From: Microbacterium immunditiarum
Lineage (GTDB): Bacteria; Actinomycetota; Actinomycetes; Actinomycetales; Microbacteriaceae
DNA: 64,000 bases
Direction of reading: 5' to 3'
NCBI RefSeq assembly: GCF_013409785.1
Contig: NZ_JACCBV010000001.1
Span: forward strand, 2,356,001-2,420,000
Positions 20,347-27,696 of the stretch are shown in pieces (the first letter of the stretch is position 1; each line of letters begins with the position of its first letter). The notes beneath the pieces were generated by a model that saw nothing but the letters and a program-made list of their open reading frames with translations, was not told the DNA's origin and made no database searches. The position numbers and the translations under genes are program-made.

Positions 20347-21612
20347 ATGGGACGCGGCGATGGAACCGGTCGTGTCGTCTCGCCGGAAGATGCGGACGAC
20401 ACGGGCACGGGCATCCTCCACGTCGACATGGACGCCTTCTACGCGGCCGTCGCCGTGCTCGACGACCCCTCGCTCGCGGGCAAGCCGATCATCGTCGGCG
20501 CCCTCGAAGGGCGCGGCGTCGTGTCGAGTGCGTCGTACGAGGCGAGGCGCTACGGCGTGCGATCGGCGATGCCGGTCCGTCAGGCGCTGAATCTCTGCCC
20601 GACCGCGGTCGTGGTGCATCCGGCCTTCGAGCGGTTCCTCGAGGAGTCGGAGAAGGTCATGAAGATCTTCCACGACTTCACGCCGATCGTCGAGCCGCTC
20701 TCGATCGACGAGGCGTTCCTCGATGTGCGCGGCGCGCGAAGGCTGTGGGGGAGTCCAGGACAGATCGCACGCATGGTGCGCTCGCGGGTGCGTGACGAGA
20801 CGGGGCTCGCATGCTCGGTCGGGGTCGCGGCGACGAAGCACGTCGCGAAGATGGCGTCGACTCTCGCGAAGCCGGATGGAATGCTCATCGTGGCCGAGGC
20901 CGACTCGCAGGACTTCCTGCACAGGCAGCCGGTCCGCGCGCTGTGGGGCATCGGACCGAAGGCGGGCGAAGCGCTCGCGAGTCGCGGCATCCGTACGGTG
21001 GCCGACGTGCTCGACAGTCCCCGCCCGGTCCTCGAGCGGGCGTTGGGGCACGCGATGGCGGATCGGGTCTGGCACCTCGCGCGGGGTGTCGACCCGAGGG
21101 GTGTGGAGACGGAGCGCGTCGAGAAGAGCGTCGGACACGAAGAGACGTTCCACACCGATATCAGCGACACCGCTGTGCTCAGAAGCGAGCTGCGCCGCCT
21201 CTCGGATCGGGTCGGCCGCCGCTTGCGCAGGAACGGCTGGGAAGCCTCGACGATCTCGATCAAGGTGCGGTTCGCCGACTTCACGACGATCACCCGGTCG
21301 CACACGCTGCCCGAGTCGACGTCGGTCGGTCAGCGCATCGGCGACGCCGCCCTCGAGCTCTTCGACGCCGTCGATCGCATCATGGCGATCCGGCTGGTCG
21401 GGGTGCGGGCCGAGAAGCTGCGACACGCGAGCTCGACCGCTCTGGGACTGTGGGACGACGACGAGGACTGGCGCCGCGTCGAAGGGGCTCTCGACGGCGC
21501 GACGGCGAAGTTCGGCCGCGGGGCCATCACGCGCGCGAACCTGCTCGATCGCGCCCGCGGGGGCGCGGGGCTGCCGTCCCACCACAACCCCGGCACGCTC
21601 GAGGTCGAGTGA
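20347..21612 (+). CDS. dinB: DNA polymerase IV (Y-family translesion polymerase)
   Basis: 421 aa. The Y-family palm has the metal-binding aspartate in HVDMDAFYAAV (about residue 28) and the SIDEAFLDV motif (about 120). The fingers show YEARRYGVRSAMP, with VGVAATKHVAKMAS following. An HhH thumb (PVRALWGIGPKAGEAL) and the little-finger domain come next. A beta-clamp-binding peptide is not obvious in the last residues. ATG 20347 lies 34 bp after gatB and has a near-consensus -10 hexamer 6 nt upstream. It appears to be expressed separately from gatCAB and lacks a visible LexA site. Confidence 0.95.
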   Translation: MGRGDGTGRVVSPEDADDTGTGILHVDMDAFYAAVAVLDDPSLAGKPIIVGALEGRGVVSSASYEARRYGVRSAMPVRQALNLCPTAVVVHPAFERFLEESEKVMKIFHDFTPIVEPLSIDEAFLDVRGARRLWGSPGQIARMVRSRVRDETGLACSVGVAATKHVAKMASTLAKPDGMLIVAEADSQDFLHRQPVRALWGIGPKAGEALASRGIRTVADVLDSPRPVLERALGHAMADRVWHLARGVDPRGVETERVEKSVGHEETFHTDISDTAVLRSELRRLSDRVGRRLRRNGWEASTISIKVRFADFTTITRSHTLPESTSVGQRIGDAALELFDAVDRIMAIRLVGVRAEKLRHASSTALGLWDDDEDWRRVEGALDGATAKFGRGAITRANLLDRARGGAGLPSHHNPGTLEVE

Positions 21613-21668
21613 CACGACGCGCTCGGCCGGTGGCATCGAACCCCTCGTCACGCACCGCCCCCGACCGG

Positions 21669-21674
21669 TACCGT
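21669..21674 (+). promoter_or_regulatory. -10 element of the GerW/YtfJ-like gene
   Basis: TACCGT plus GGGGAC (6 nt) before ATG 21681. The GGGGA could also act as a weak SD. Confidence 0.45.
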
Positions 21675-21680
21675 GGGGAC

Positions 21681-22001
21681 ATGCCCAACATCGCACTCGA
21701 GCTCGGCAAGCAGTCCGCGTCGTTCGGCGTGAAGAGCGCCTACGGCGAGGAGCTGGAGGTCGACGGCGTCCGGATCATCCCCGTCGCACTCACGTGGTCG
21801 GGCTTCGGTGGAGGCTCCGACGAAGCCGGCAACGGTGGAGGGGGCGGCGGTGGCTGGGCGATCCCCGTAGGCGCCTACATCCGCAAGGGCGACGACCTGC
21901 GCTTCGAGCCGAACCTCGTCTCGCTCGTCGCGGTGGCGATCCCGTTCGTGTGGGTCGCCGGACGCGCCCTCAGCCGTGTCATCCGCACCCTCAAGAAGTA
22001 A
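21681..22001 (+). CDS. GerW/YtfJ-like small protein
   Basis: 106 aa. It starts MPNIALELGKQSASFGVKSAYGEEL, continues with DGVRIIPVALTWSGFGGGS, and has an uninterrupted glycine run before WAIPVGAYI; a hydrophobic stretch lies near the C-terminus (about 80-98). The pattern of a strand, a conserved pro-val segment and a glycine-rich loop resembles the GerW/YtfJ sporulation protein family, which also occurs in non-sporulating actinobacteria with unknown role. The family call is tentative. Its end overlaps the next gene by 26 nt. Confidence 0.6.
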   Translation: MPNIALELGKQSASFGVKSAYGEELEVDGVRIIPVALTWSGFGGGSDEAGNGGGGGGGWAIPVGAYIRKGDDLRFEPNLVSLVAVAIPFVWVAGRALSRVIRTLKK

Positions 22002-22569
22002 GCCGGATCCTGTCGCCGCCGCGCTTGACGCGGCCGCGACAGCCGTGCTCGGCGCGATCGTCTCGCTCGCCGCCGCGAACCCCGTCGTCCTCATCGACGG
22101 GCGAAGCGGCGCCGGCAAGACGAGCCTCGCGGGAACGCTCGTGCGCCGCTGGCCGCTGCGCGGACGCGTCCAGTCGATGGCTCTCGACTCCGTGTACCCC
22201 GGCTGGGACGGACTCGATGCGGGCGTGCGCGCCGCGACCGACCTCGTGCTCGTCCCGCACGCGCGTGGGCTGGTCGGCGTGTGGCAGCGGTGGGACTGGA
22301 ACGACGAGTCGTGGGCCGAAGCGCACGCCGTCGACCCGTCGCTGCCGCTCATCGTCGAGGGCGTCGGGCTGCTGAACGGCGAGACCGCCCGGCTCGCCGA
22401 CATCCGCGTGTGGCTCGAATCGCCCGCCGCATCACGTCGTGGGCGAGCGCTCGGCCGCGACGGCGACGCGTACCGGCCGCATTGGGACAGATGGGCGCGC
22501 CAGGAGGACGTTCACGTCACGCGCGACGAGCCCCATCGCCACGCGACACACGTCTTCGCGATCCCATAG
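21976..22569 (+). CDS. P-loop kinase-like ATP-binding protein
   Basis: 197 aa with a Walker A motif LIDGRSGAGKTS at about residues 39-50 and a strand LIVEGVG (about 130), the layout of uridine-kinase-like small-molecule kinases. A basic lid-like region (RRGRALGRDGDAYRPHWDRW) follows. The substrate is not known. The GTG start at 21976 lies 26 nt inside the end of the preceding gene; a downstream start would cut only non-conserved residues and cannot be excluded. Convergent with the DUF2017 gene, 29 bp apart. Confidence 0.75.
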   Translation: MSSAPSRSKPDPVAAALDAAATAVLGAIVSLAAANPVVLIDGRSGAGKTSLAGTLVRRWPLRGRVQSMALDSVYPGWDGLDAGVRAATDLVLVPHARGLVGVWQRWDWNDESWAEAHAVDPSLPLIVEGVGLLNGETARLADIRVWLESPAASRRGRALGRDGDAYRPHWDRWARQEDVHVTRDEPHRHATHVFAIP

Positions 22570-22598
22570 CCGGTCCCACGGCAGGGGAGCAGAGACGT

Positions 22599-23123
22599 TC
22601 AGTCGCCCGAGACCGCCCGGACGAGTCCGTCCAGACGGTAGCCGAGCCAGTCGTACACGCCGAACCGAGGATCGTCGTCGTCGTGGTCGTCTTCGGTCTG
22701 GATGCCGAGCCGCGACGCGAGCACGAGCCGGATCGCCGCGAGCGCACGCAGCCACGCGTTCACCGCCTCGGGATCGAGCGCGATCGTGACGGTGTCGGTG
22801 AGGTCGCCGGCGTCGTCGACGAGGTCGCCGTCCTCGCCGTCCTCCCTCGGGTGCGGCTCGTCGGTCGCCGGACGCAGCGACTCGAGCACGGCGGCGGCAT
22901 CGCTGCGTCGCCGCGAGAGCAGGTCGGCTTCTGTCACCGAGCGGAACTCGCGCGAGGCATCCGGATCCTCCGCGTACGCGTCGGGGACCAGACGCGCGAC
23001 CGCCGGGTCGTCGGCGGCCTGCTCAGTCGAATCGAGCAGCTCGTCGAATTGCGTGACGAGCCCCGCGAGGTGGAGCGCCTCGAGGCGCGTGAGCTCGAGG
23101 ACCACGATTCGGTCGGGGGTCAT
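22599..23123 (-). CDS. DUF2017 family protein
   Basis: 174 aa, acidic in the middle (EDGEDGDLVDDAGDL and a DDHDDDD patch). It opens with TPDRIVVLELTRLEALHLAGLVTQF and ends with ALAAIRLVLASRLGIQ and YDWLGYRLDGLVRAV. DUF2017 genes follow clpS across actinobacteria, and here the ATG at 23123 overlaps the clpS stop (ATGA), so co-translation is expected. A link to the ClpS N-degron pathway is inferred from this conserved pairing only. A longer frame upstream is a shadow of clpS. Confidence 0.85.
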   Translation of the reverse strand: MTPDRIVVLELTRLEALHLAGLVTQFDELLDSTEQAADDPAVARLVPDAYAEDPDASREFRSVTEADLLSRRRSDAAAVLESLRPATDEPHPREDGEDGDLVDDAGDLTDTVTIALDPEAVNAWLRALAAIRLVLASRLGIQTEDDHDDDDPRFGVYDWLGYRLDGLVRAVSGD

Positions 23124-23425
23124 TCCGGGGCCTTCCTGATCGTGGCCCACAGGCCGTAGTCGTGCATCGCCTGCGCGTGCAGCTCCATCTGCTCGCGCGG
23201 CCCTTCCGCGACGACCGCGTGGCCCTCGTGGTGAACCGCGAGCATCAGCCGCTCGGCCTTCGCGCGCGAGAAGCCGAAGTATTCGCGGAACACGTGCACG
23301 ACGTAGCTCATGAGGTTCACGGGGTCGTTCCACACCACCGTCTGCCACGGCCGGTCGGGCGTCGAGGCGATGTCGAGGTCGACGTCGCGATCGAGGTCGG
23401 GCAGCGAGAGGGTCGACGACGACAT
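23120..23425 (-). CDS. clpS: ATP-dependent Clp protease adapter ClpS
   Basis: 101 aa. ClpS delivers N-degron substrates to ClpC/ClpA-type unfoldases. The conserved core is WQTVVWNDPVNLMSYVVHVF followed by KAERLMLAVHHEGHAVV, with the substrate-pocket Asn-Asp and His residues in place. The ATG at 23425 shares a base with the upstream metalloprotease stop (TGATG) and has GGGGTGGG before it; an in-frame GTG lies 9 nt further up. It is the middle gene of a zincin-clpS-DUF2017 operon. The partner unfoldase ClpC is not in this window. Confidence 0.95.
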   Translation of the reverse strand: MSSSTLSLPDLDRDVDLDIASTPDRPWQTVVWNDPVNLMSYVVHVFREYFGFSRAKAERLMLAVHHEGHAVVAEGPREQMELHAQAMHDYGLWATIRKAPE

Positions 23426-23775
23426 CACGCCCACCCCAGTTCATGCAGTCGCTCGTCGTCGATGCCGTAGAAGTGCGCGATCTCGTGGACGAGGGTCGTG
23501 TGGATCTCGTCGCGCAGCTCGTCTTCGTCTTCGCACGCGTGGAGGTGCGGCTCGCGGTACACGATGATGCGGTCGGGAAGCTCGCCGAGCCCGTACCGCC
23601 CGCGCTCGGTCAGCGCGAGCCCGTCGTAGAGGCCGAAGAGGTCGAGGCTGCCGTCCTCGGGACGGTCCTCGACCACGAAGACGACGTTGTCGAGCCCCTC
23701 GACCATGTCGTCGGGGAGTCGGTCGAGTTCGTCGACGACGAGTCGCTCGAACGCTGCGGCGTCCATCTCGATCAT
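23425..23775 (-). CDS. zincin-like metallopeptidase family protein
   Basis: 116 aa. The motif TTLVHEIAHFYGIDDERLHELGW (HExxH near residue 96) marks the small zincin-like metallopeptidase family, often encoded near clpS in actinobacteria. The N-terminal half (FERLVVDELDRLPDDMVEGLDNVVFVVEDRP) also fits. Proteolytic activity has not been established for most members. The start is ATG 23775, or an in-frame ATG 9 nt later. The leader lies between this gene and tRNA-His, only 38 bp away. Confidence 0.85.
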   Translation of the reverse strand: MIEMDAAAFERLVVDELDRLPDDMVEGLDNVVFVVEDRPEDGSLDLFGLYDGLALTERGRYGLGELPDRIIVYREPHLHACEDEDELRDEIHTTLVHEIAHFYGIDDERLHELGWA

Positions 23776-23812
23776 GCAGAACCGCCCGTGAGGTGGAACG
23801 GCCCCTTCTTGG

Positions 23813-23886
23813 GGTGAGTAACGGGACTTGAACCCGCGACCCCCTGGACCACAACCAGGTGCTCTACCAACTGAGCTATACCCACC
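23813..23886 (-). tRNA. tRNA-His (GTG)
   Basis: The cloverleaf folds fully: acceptor GTGGGTA/TACTCAC, D arm GCTC/GAGC, anticodon stem CCTGG/CCAGG with loop TTGTGGT (anticodon GTG), and T arm GCGGG-TTCAAGT-CCCGT. The extra G at -1 typical of tRNA-His faces C73. The CCA end is encoded just downstream (23812-23810). Confidence 0.97.
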
Positions 23887-23922
23887 ATGTCTCCCGCGCG
23901 AGCGGGCAACCAGACAATTCTG

Positions 23923-24549
23923 TCATATTCCCGAGGCATACGATGACACGACGGATGCCGCGGCCGCCCGCGCCCCGTCGCTCGTCGGCCCCGGCTCGGG
24001 CACGAACACGGCCTGTCGGTAGTAGGCCAGTTCGCGGATGGACTCGCGGATGTCGGCGAGCGCCCGGTGGCCGCCGTCTTTCGCCGGTGCGTGGATGTAC
24101 GCGCGCGGGTACCAGCGCCGCGACAGCTCTTTGATGCTCGAGACGTCGACGTTGCGGTAATGCAGCCAGCGGTCGACGCGCGGCATGTACTTCGCGAGGA
24201 ACATGCGGTCGGTGCCGATGGTGTTGCCGGCGAGCGGCGCCTTGCCGGGCTGAGGGGCGAACCGCTGAATGTACTCGAGCGACTCGAACTCGGCCTCGGC
24301 GACGCTGACGCCGTGGGGGATCTCGGCCATCAACCCGGATGCGGTGTGCATCTGGGTGACAAACTCGTTCATGTTGGCGAGCGCGGTGTCGTCGGGCTTG
24401 ATGACGATCTGGAAGCCGGGATCGAGGGGGCGCAGGTCGAAGTCGGTGACCACGATCGCGATCTCGACGAGCTCGTCGACTTCGAGATCGAGGCCCGTCA
24501 TCTCGCAGTCGATCCACACGAGCCGATCGTTGTCGGAAGCCCCCACCAT
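23923..24549 (-). CDS. orn: oligoribonuclease Orn
   Basis: 208 aa from ATG 24549. This DEDDh 3'-5' exonuclease degrades the shortest RNA oligonucleotides, including pGpG. Motifs are WIDCEMTGLD (ExoI, D and E), the AGNTIGTDRMFLAKYMP block (ExoII) and HRALADIRESI (ExoIII, His and Asp). ATG 24549 is chosen because TAGGAT lies 7 nt upstream; the ATG at 24558 overlaps that hexamer. It sits between tRNA-His and tRNA-Arg. A short Ala-rich tail is non-conserved. Confidence 0.96.
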   Translation of the reverse strand: MVGASDNDRLVWIDCEMTGLDLEVDELVEIAIVVTDFDLRPLDPGFQIVIKPDDTALANMNEFVTQMHTASGLMAEIPHGVSVAEAEFESLEYIQRFAPQPGKAPLAGNTIGTDRMFLAKYMPRVDRWLHYRNVDVSSIKELSRRWYPRAYIHAPAKDGGHRALADIRESIRELAYYRQAVFVPEPGPTSDGARAAAASVVSSYASGI

Positions 24550-24556
24550 GCGGACC

Positions 24557-24562
24557 ATCCTA
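24557..24562 (-). promoter_or_regulatory. -10 element of orn
   Basis: TAGGAT on the minus strand, 7 nt upstream of ATG 24549. It overlaps the alternative ATG at 24558, which makes that start unlikely. Confidence 0.55.
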
Positions 24563-24631
24563 GTGAGGACAGCGGACGCGGCCCGTTGGGCGGGTACTCG
24601 CGACGCGCCGAGACGGATGCTGCGCGTGTTG

Positions 24632-24704
24632 TCCCCCCGGGGCGATTCGAACGCCCGACCGGCGGATTAGAAGGCCGCTGCTCTATCCACTGAGCTACAG
24701 GGGG
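24632..24704 (-). tRNA. tRNA-Arg (TCT)
   Basis: Acceptor CCCCCTG/CGGGGGG, D arm GCTC/GAGC, anticodon loop CTTCTAA (anticodon TCT), and T arm GGGCG-TTCGAAT-CGCCC, with discriminator A. CCA is not encoded. It decodes the rare AGA codon, consistent with the high G+C of the genome. No integrase or direct repeat is seen beside it. Confidence 0.95.
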
Positions 24705-24809
24705 TCCCTTCCAGGCTACCGGTCCCGGCGGGGGAGAACCGAAGCGCGGCGCGCCCCTTCCCCCTTGCGATGGGCCAGCGTAGCGTCGGAGGTGTCGGAA
24801 GGAGTTCGC

Positions 24810-25022
24810 ATGAGCACGACCGAAACACCGCGCGCGCTCTGGGTCGCCTACGGCGAATCCGGGGTCGTCGGCAGCATCAAGAAGGACGAGAGCGGCTACA
24901 CCGTCACGATGGCCGGAGCCGACTCGGCTTCGGGAACGTACCCGTCGATGGAGGTCGCCAAGAACGCCCTGCACGCCCGGATGACACCGGGCAGCGCGTG
25001 GCCGGAGTTCCGCGAGCACTGA
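24810..25022 (+). CDS. small uncharacterised protein (70 aa)
   Basis: 70 aa with no recognised family. ATG 24810 has a strong SD (GGAAGGAG, 6 nt away), so translation is credible. The product is soluble, with a beta-rich centre (LWVAYGESGVVGSIKKDESGYTVTM reads as strand-turn-strand) and a short helix near the end (SMEVAKNALHARM). This looks like a compact DUF-type fold that could bind a ligand or nucleic acid, but nothing assigns a role. A TAGCGT hexamer 27 nt upstream could be its -10 element. It is convergent with yczE, 10 bp apart. Confidence 0.65.
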   Translation: MSTTETPRALWVAYGESGVVGSIKKDESGYTVTMAGADSASGTYPSMEVAKNALHARMTPGSAWPEFREH

Positions 25023-25032
25023 CGCACAGCAC

Positions 25033-25668
25033 TCACGTGCGGTCGTCCGCGAGGGCGGCCGCACGTCGCGTGCGGTGCGAAGAGCCCCCGCGCCCGGGAC
25101 GTGCGTCGAGCAGCGGCAGCGCGAGGTGCACGAGCGGCCCGATCAGCAGGGCGTAGAGCACGGTGCCGACGCCGACGGTGCCACCGAGAAGCCACCCTGC
25201 GCCCAGCACGGTGAGCTCCACGGCCGCGCGGCACACCCAGATCGGCCAGCCGAGCCTCGAGTGCATTCCCGTCATGAGCCCGTCCCGCGGACCCGGACCG
25301 AAGCCGGCGCCGATGTAGAGGCCGGACGCGATCGCGACGATGACGACACCGCCGAGGAGTGCGGCGAGCTGAGCGAAGAGTCCCGAGATCGGCGGGATGA
25401 CCGCCAGGGTCGCCTGCATGCTCGTTCCGACCAGCAGGATGTTGAGGATCGTGCCGATGCCCGGCCTCTGCCGAAGCGGGATCCACAGCAGGAGGATGAG
25501 CAGGCCGAGGATGTTCGTCACCCAGCCGATGCCGACACTCGTGTGGATCGACACGCCCTGCGCGAAGACCGTCCACGGATCGACGCCGAGCCCCGCCTGA
25601 ATCGCGAGGGCGCCGCCTGCGCCGTAGAGGAACAGGCCGACGAAGAGCTGGATCACGCGCCTAGTCAC
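25033..25668 (-). CDS. yczE: YczE/YitT-type membrane protein
   Basis: 211 aa with five to six hydrophobic segments. It opens VTRRVIQLFVGLFLYGAGGALAI and contains GLGVDPWTVFAQG and GAGFGPGPRDGLMTG, both typical of the YczE family (COG2364). The molecular function is unknown. The GTG at 25668 lies 61 bp from a divergent MocR regulator, and yczE is a recurrent genomic partner of such regulators (YczR-type). The reading frame continues far upstream but only as a shadow across the regulator. Charged C-terminal tail. Confidence 0.85.
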   Translation of the reverse strand: MTRRVIQLFVGLFLYGAGGALAIQAGLGVDPWTVFAQGVSIHTSVGIGWVTNILGLLILLLWIPLRQRPGIGTILNILLVGTSMQATLAVIPPISGLFAQLAALLGGVVIVAIASGLYIGAGFGPGPRDGLMTGMHSRLGWPIWVCRAAVELTVLGAGWLLGGTVGVGTVLYALLIGPLVHLALPLLDARPGRGGSSHRTRRAAALADDRT

Positions 25669-25676
25669 TGGGCTAT

Positions 25677-25712
25677 CCAATCCCAAGATTGGCCTGTCGC
25701 GTACAGGCCAAT
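25677..25712. promoter_or_regulatory. candidate MocR operator between yczE and mocR
   Basis: A perfect 10-bp inverted repeat ATTGGCCTGT (25688-25697) and ACAGGCCAAT (25703-25712), with loop CGCGT, lies between the divergent starts. A further CCAAT (25677-25681) also pairs with the ATTGG. The two CCAAT copies are 31 bp apart in direct orientation. Position and symmetry suggest a binding site for the adjacent regulator. Confidence 0.6.
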
Positions 25713-25717
25713 TCAGA

Positions 25718-25723
25718 TAACGT
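25718..25723 (+). promoter_or_regulatory. -10 element of mocR
   Basis: TAACGT, 6 nt before GTG 25730 (leaderless geometry). It starts 6 bp past the end of the inverted repeat, so a bound regulator would cover the promoter. Confidence 0.55.
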
Positions 25724-25729
25724 GGCCCC

Positions 25730-27166
25730 GTGGACTCCCGAGTATCCGCTCGCGCACTCACTGCCGCCCTGGGCGGGTGGCGCACGCGCGAGCCCGCGTA
25801 TGAAGCGCTGGCCGACGGCATCCGTCTTCTCTGTCTCGACAATCGTCTCGCACCGCGCACGGCCCTCCCGGCAGAGCGAGAGCTCGCCGCGGCGCTGCGC
25901 GTGAGCCGCAGCACGGTCACGGCCGCCTACCGGAGCCTGCGCGACACGGGGCACATCGCGAGCGTGCGGGGTTCGGGGAGCGTGACGCTCCCGTTGCGCC
26001 GGCACGACCCCGGGCGCGCCGGCGCAGGCGAAGGGATGCTCGACCTGCAGCAGGCGAGTCCGCAAGCGTGGCCCGGGCTGGCCGGCGTGATGGCGGAGGT
26101 CGCGGCGACGTCGGCGGCACTCGTCTCGAGGATCGGGTACGACGTGTACGGCCGTCGAGAGCTTCGGCAGGCCATCGCCGACCACTACAGCGCGCGGGGT
26201 CTTCCCACGACGTCGAGCCAGATCCTCGTGACCACCGGCGCGCAGAGCGCGATCCACCTCGTCGGGGCGGTGCTGCTCGCGCGCGGCGATCGTGTGGTGA
26301 TCGAGACGCCGACGTACCCGCACGCGGCCGACGCGCTCCGCCGGGCGGGAGGCCGCTTGGTCGGCGTTCCCGTGACGACCGACGACGGGTGGGATCTCGA
26401 GCGCGCCGAGCAGGCGTTCGCACGCACGCTGCCCATCGCCGCGTACCTCATGCCGGCGTTCCAGAATCCCACGGGTCGATCGATGTCGGAGCACGAGGTG
26501 GAGCGCATCAGGGCCGCGGCAGAGCGCTCCGGCAGCGTTCTGATCCTCGATGAGACGACCGCCGATCTGGTGATCGATCCCGGCGAGAGTGATGACGCGT
26601 TCATGCGCGTGTTCGCGGCTGCGGATGAGGAGTCCGTCGTGCGGATCGGCTCGTTCGGGAAGACGGTGTGGGGCGGACTCCGCGTCGGCTGGGTCCGCGC
26701 CGACGTCGACCTCGTGCGGCGGCTGGTCGCCGCACGGCCAGCTCACGACCTCGGCACGCCCGAGTTCGAGCAGGCCGTCGCGACCGAGCTGCTCAGGCGG
26801 TTCCCCGAGGTCGTGGCGCAGCGCTCGGACCTGCTCCGCGCGGGACGAGACGCGGCGGTCGCGGCGCTCGCGCGCGAGCTCCCGGAGTGGCGGGTGCCCG
26901 ATGTCAACGGCGGAGTGTCGCTGTGGGTCGAGATGGGCGCGCCCCTCAGCGCCGCGCTCGTCATGGACGTGCGCTCGCGCGGACTGCTGCTGTCGGCCGG
27001 CCCTCGGTTCTCGGTGGACGGCGGTCACGACCGGCACCTGCGAGTGCCGTTCACGGCACCCCCCGACGAGATCGACCGCGCGATCGGGATCCTCGCCGTC
27101 GGCTGGGCGCACGTGCGCGAGAGCGCGCCGGTCGCGTACACCCAGGGGCTCGACGCCGTCGTGTGA
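25730..27166 (+). CDS. MocR-family (GntR + aminotransferase) transcriptional regulator, YczR-like
   Basis: 478 aa. An N-terminal winged HTH of the GntR type (LPAERELAAALRVSRSTVTAAYRSL, about 47-75) is fused by a linker to a fold-type I aminotransferase domain. The PLP-binding Lys is in SFGKTVWGGLRVGW (about residue 309), with PAFQNPTGRSMS and ILDETTADL upstream. MocR proteins use PLP or a PLP adduct as effector. The divergent yczE gene and the palindrome between them point to control of yczE and of itself. GTG 25730 has no SD. Confidence 0.93.
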   Translation: MDSRVSARALTAALGGWRTREPAYEALADGIRLLCLDNRLAPRTALPAERELAAALRVSRSTVTAAYRSLRDTGHIASVRGSGSVTLPLRRHDPGRAGAGEGMLDLQQASPQAWPGLAGVMAEVAATSAALVSRIGYDVYGRRELRQAIADHYSARGLPTTSSQILVTTGAQSAIHLVGAVLLARGDRVVIETPTYPHAADALRRAGGRLVGVPVTTDDGWDLERAEQAFARTLPIAAYLMPAFQNPTGRSMSEHEVERIRAAAERSGSVLILDETTADLVIDPGESDDAFMRVFAAADEESVVRIGSFGKTVWGGLRVGWVRADVDLVRRLVAARPAHDLGTPEFEQAVATELLRRFPEVVAQRSDLLRAGRDAAVAALARELPEWRVPDVNGGVSLWVEMGAPLSAALVMDVRSRGLLLSAGPRFSVDGGHDRHLRVPFTAPPDEIDRAIGILAVGWAHVRESAPVAYTQGLDAVV

Positions 27167-27178
27167 CCGCTCTCGGCG

Positions 27179-27466
27179 TCACCGTGCGAACCGCAGGCAG
27201 TCCACCGCGTCGCCGGGGGACCAGAAGTCGCCGAGGTCGCGCAGGTCGCGGCTCACGCGGTGGAAGCGCCGCGCGCGCCACGCGATCCCCTCGGTCTTGA
27301 GCACGGCCTGGAGATGACCGATCGCCCTGCCGGAATGGTCGAGAACGCGCCAGAGGGCCGGACCGGCCGGAACGAGTCGGATGCCGGTCACAGCGATCGT
27401 CGGTGCGACGCGGGGGAGTCGCTCCGGATGCCGACGGGCGGGGGCGGTGGGGATCGTGGCTGTCAT
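27179..27466 (-). CDS. small uncharacterised protein (95 aa) behind an SOS-box-like site
   Basis: 95 aa with no family I can name with confidence. After a disordered N-terminus, the core is GIRLVPAGPALWRVLDHSGRAI, followed by ARRFHRVSRDLRDLGDFWSPGDAVDCLRF. It is basic and may bind nucleic acid; that is only a guess. ATG 27466 has an excellent SD (GAGGAG). Twenty bases upstream lies a near-perfect LexA-type palindrome. It is divergent from an ssb paralogue, and together these suggest a DNA-damage setting. Convergent with mocR, 12 bp apart. Confidence 0.6.
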   Translation of the reverse strand: MTATIPTAPARRHPERLPRVAPTIAVTGIRLVPAGPALWRVLDHSGRAIGHLQAVLKTEGIAWRARRFHRVSRDLRDLGDFWSPGDAVDCLRFAR

Positions 27467-27485
27467 GGTTCGTCTCCTCTCACTA

Positions 27486-27501
27486 TCGAACATATATGCG
27501 A
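27486..27501. promoter_or_regulatory. SOS-box-like palindrome
   Basis: TCGAACATATATGCGA matches the palindromic ideal TCGAAC-N4-GTTCGA at 10 of 12 arm positions. On the minus strand it overlaps TATGTT, a plausible -10 element, and lies 20 bp before ATG 27466. A LexA-like repressor bound here would block that promoter. Candidate only. Confidence 0.45.
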
Positions 27502-27696
27502 CCTCGGACATTTCGGCGCCCGGCGGGTGCCACGGCTCCTCCCCAGGTGAGATCGGAGTTCGCGGCTTCCACGGGTGGGGCGGGGGGTCGCCTCGTGCGG
27601 ACACGCGATCGTCATGCTGTTCGGACGTCGGTGCCCGTCGGGCACGCGGGCACCGACGCAGCCGAGGGCTCGCCTCGGTCATCGAGAGGAGAAACC

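Noticed and set aside
20811..21680. Extended frame upstream of the GerW-like gene
   Set aside because: It runs through dinB in another frame; the leaderless-type hexamer supports ATG 21681.
24265..24700. Possible integration site at tRNA-Arg or tRNA-His
   Set aside because: No integrase, no duplicated tRNA 3' end, and the flanking genes (orn, clpS) are core.
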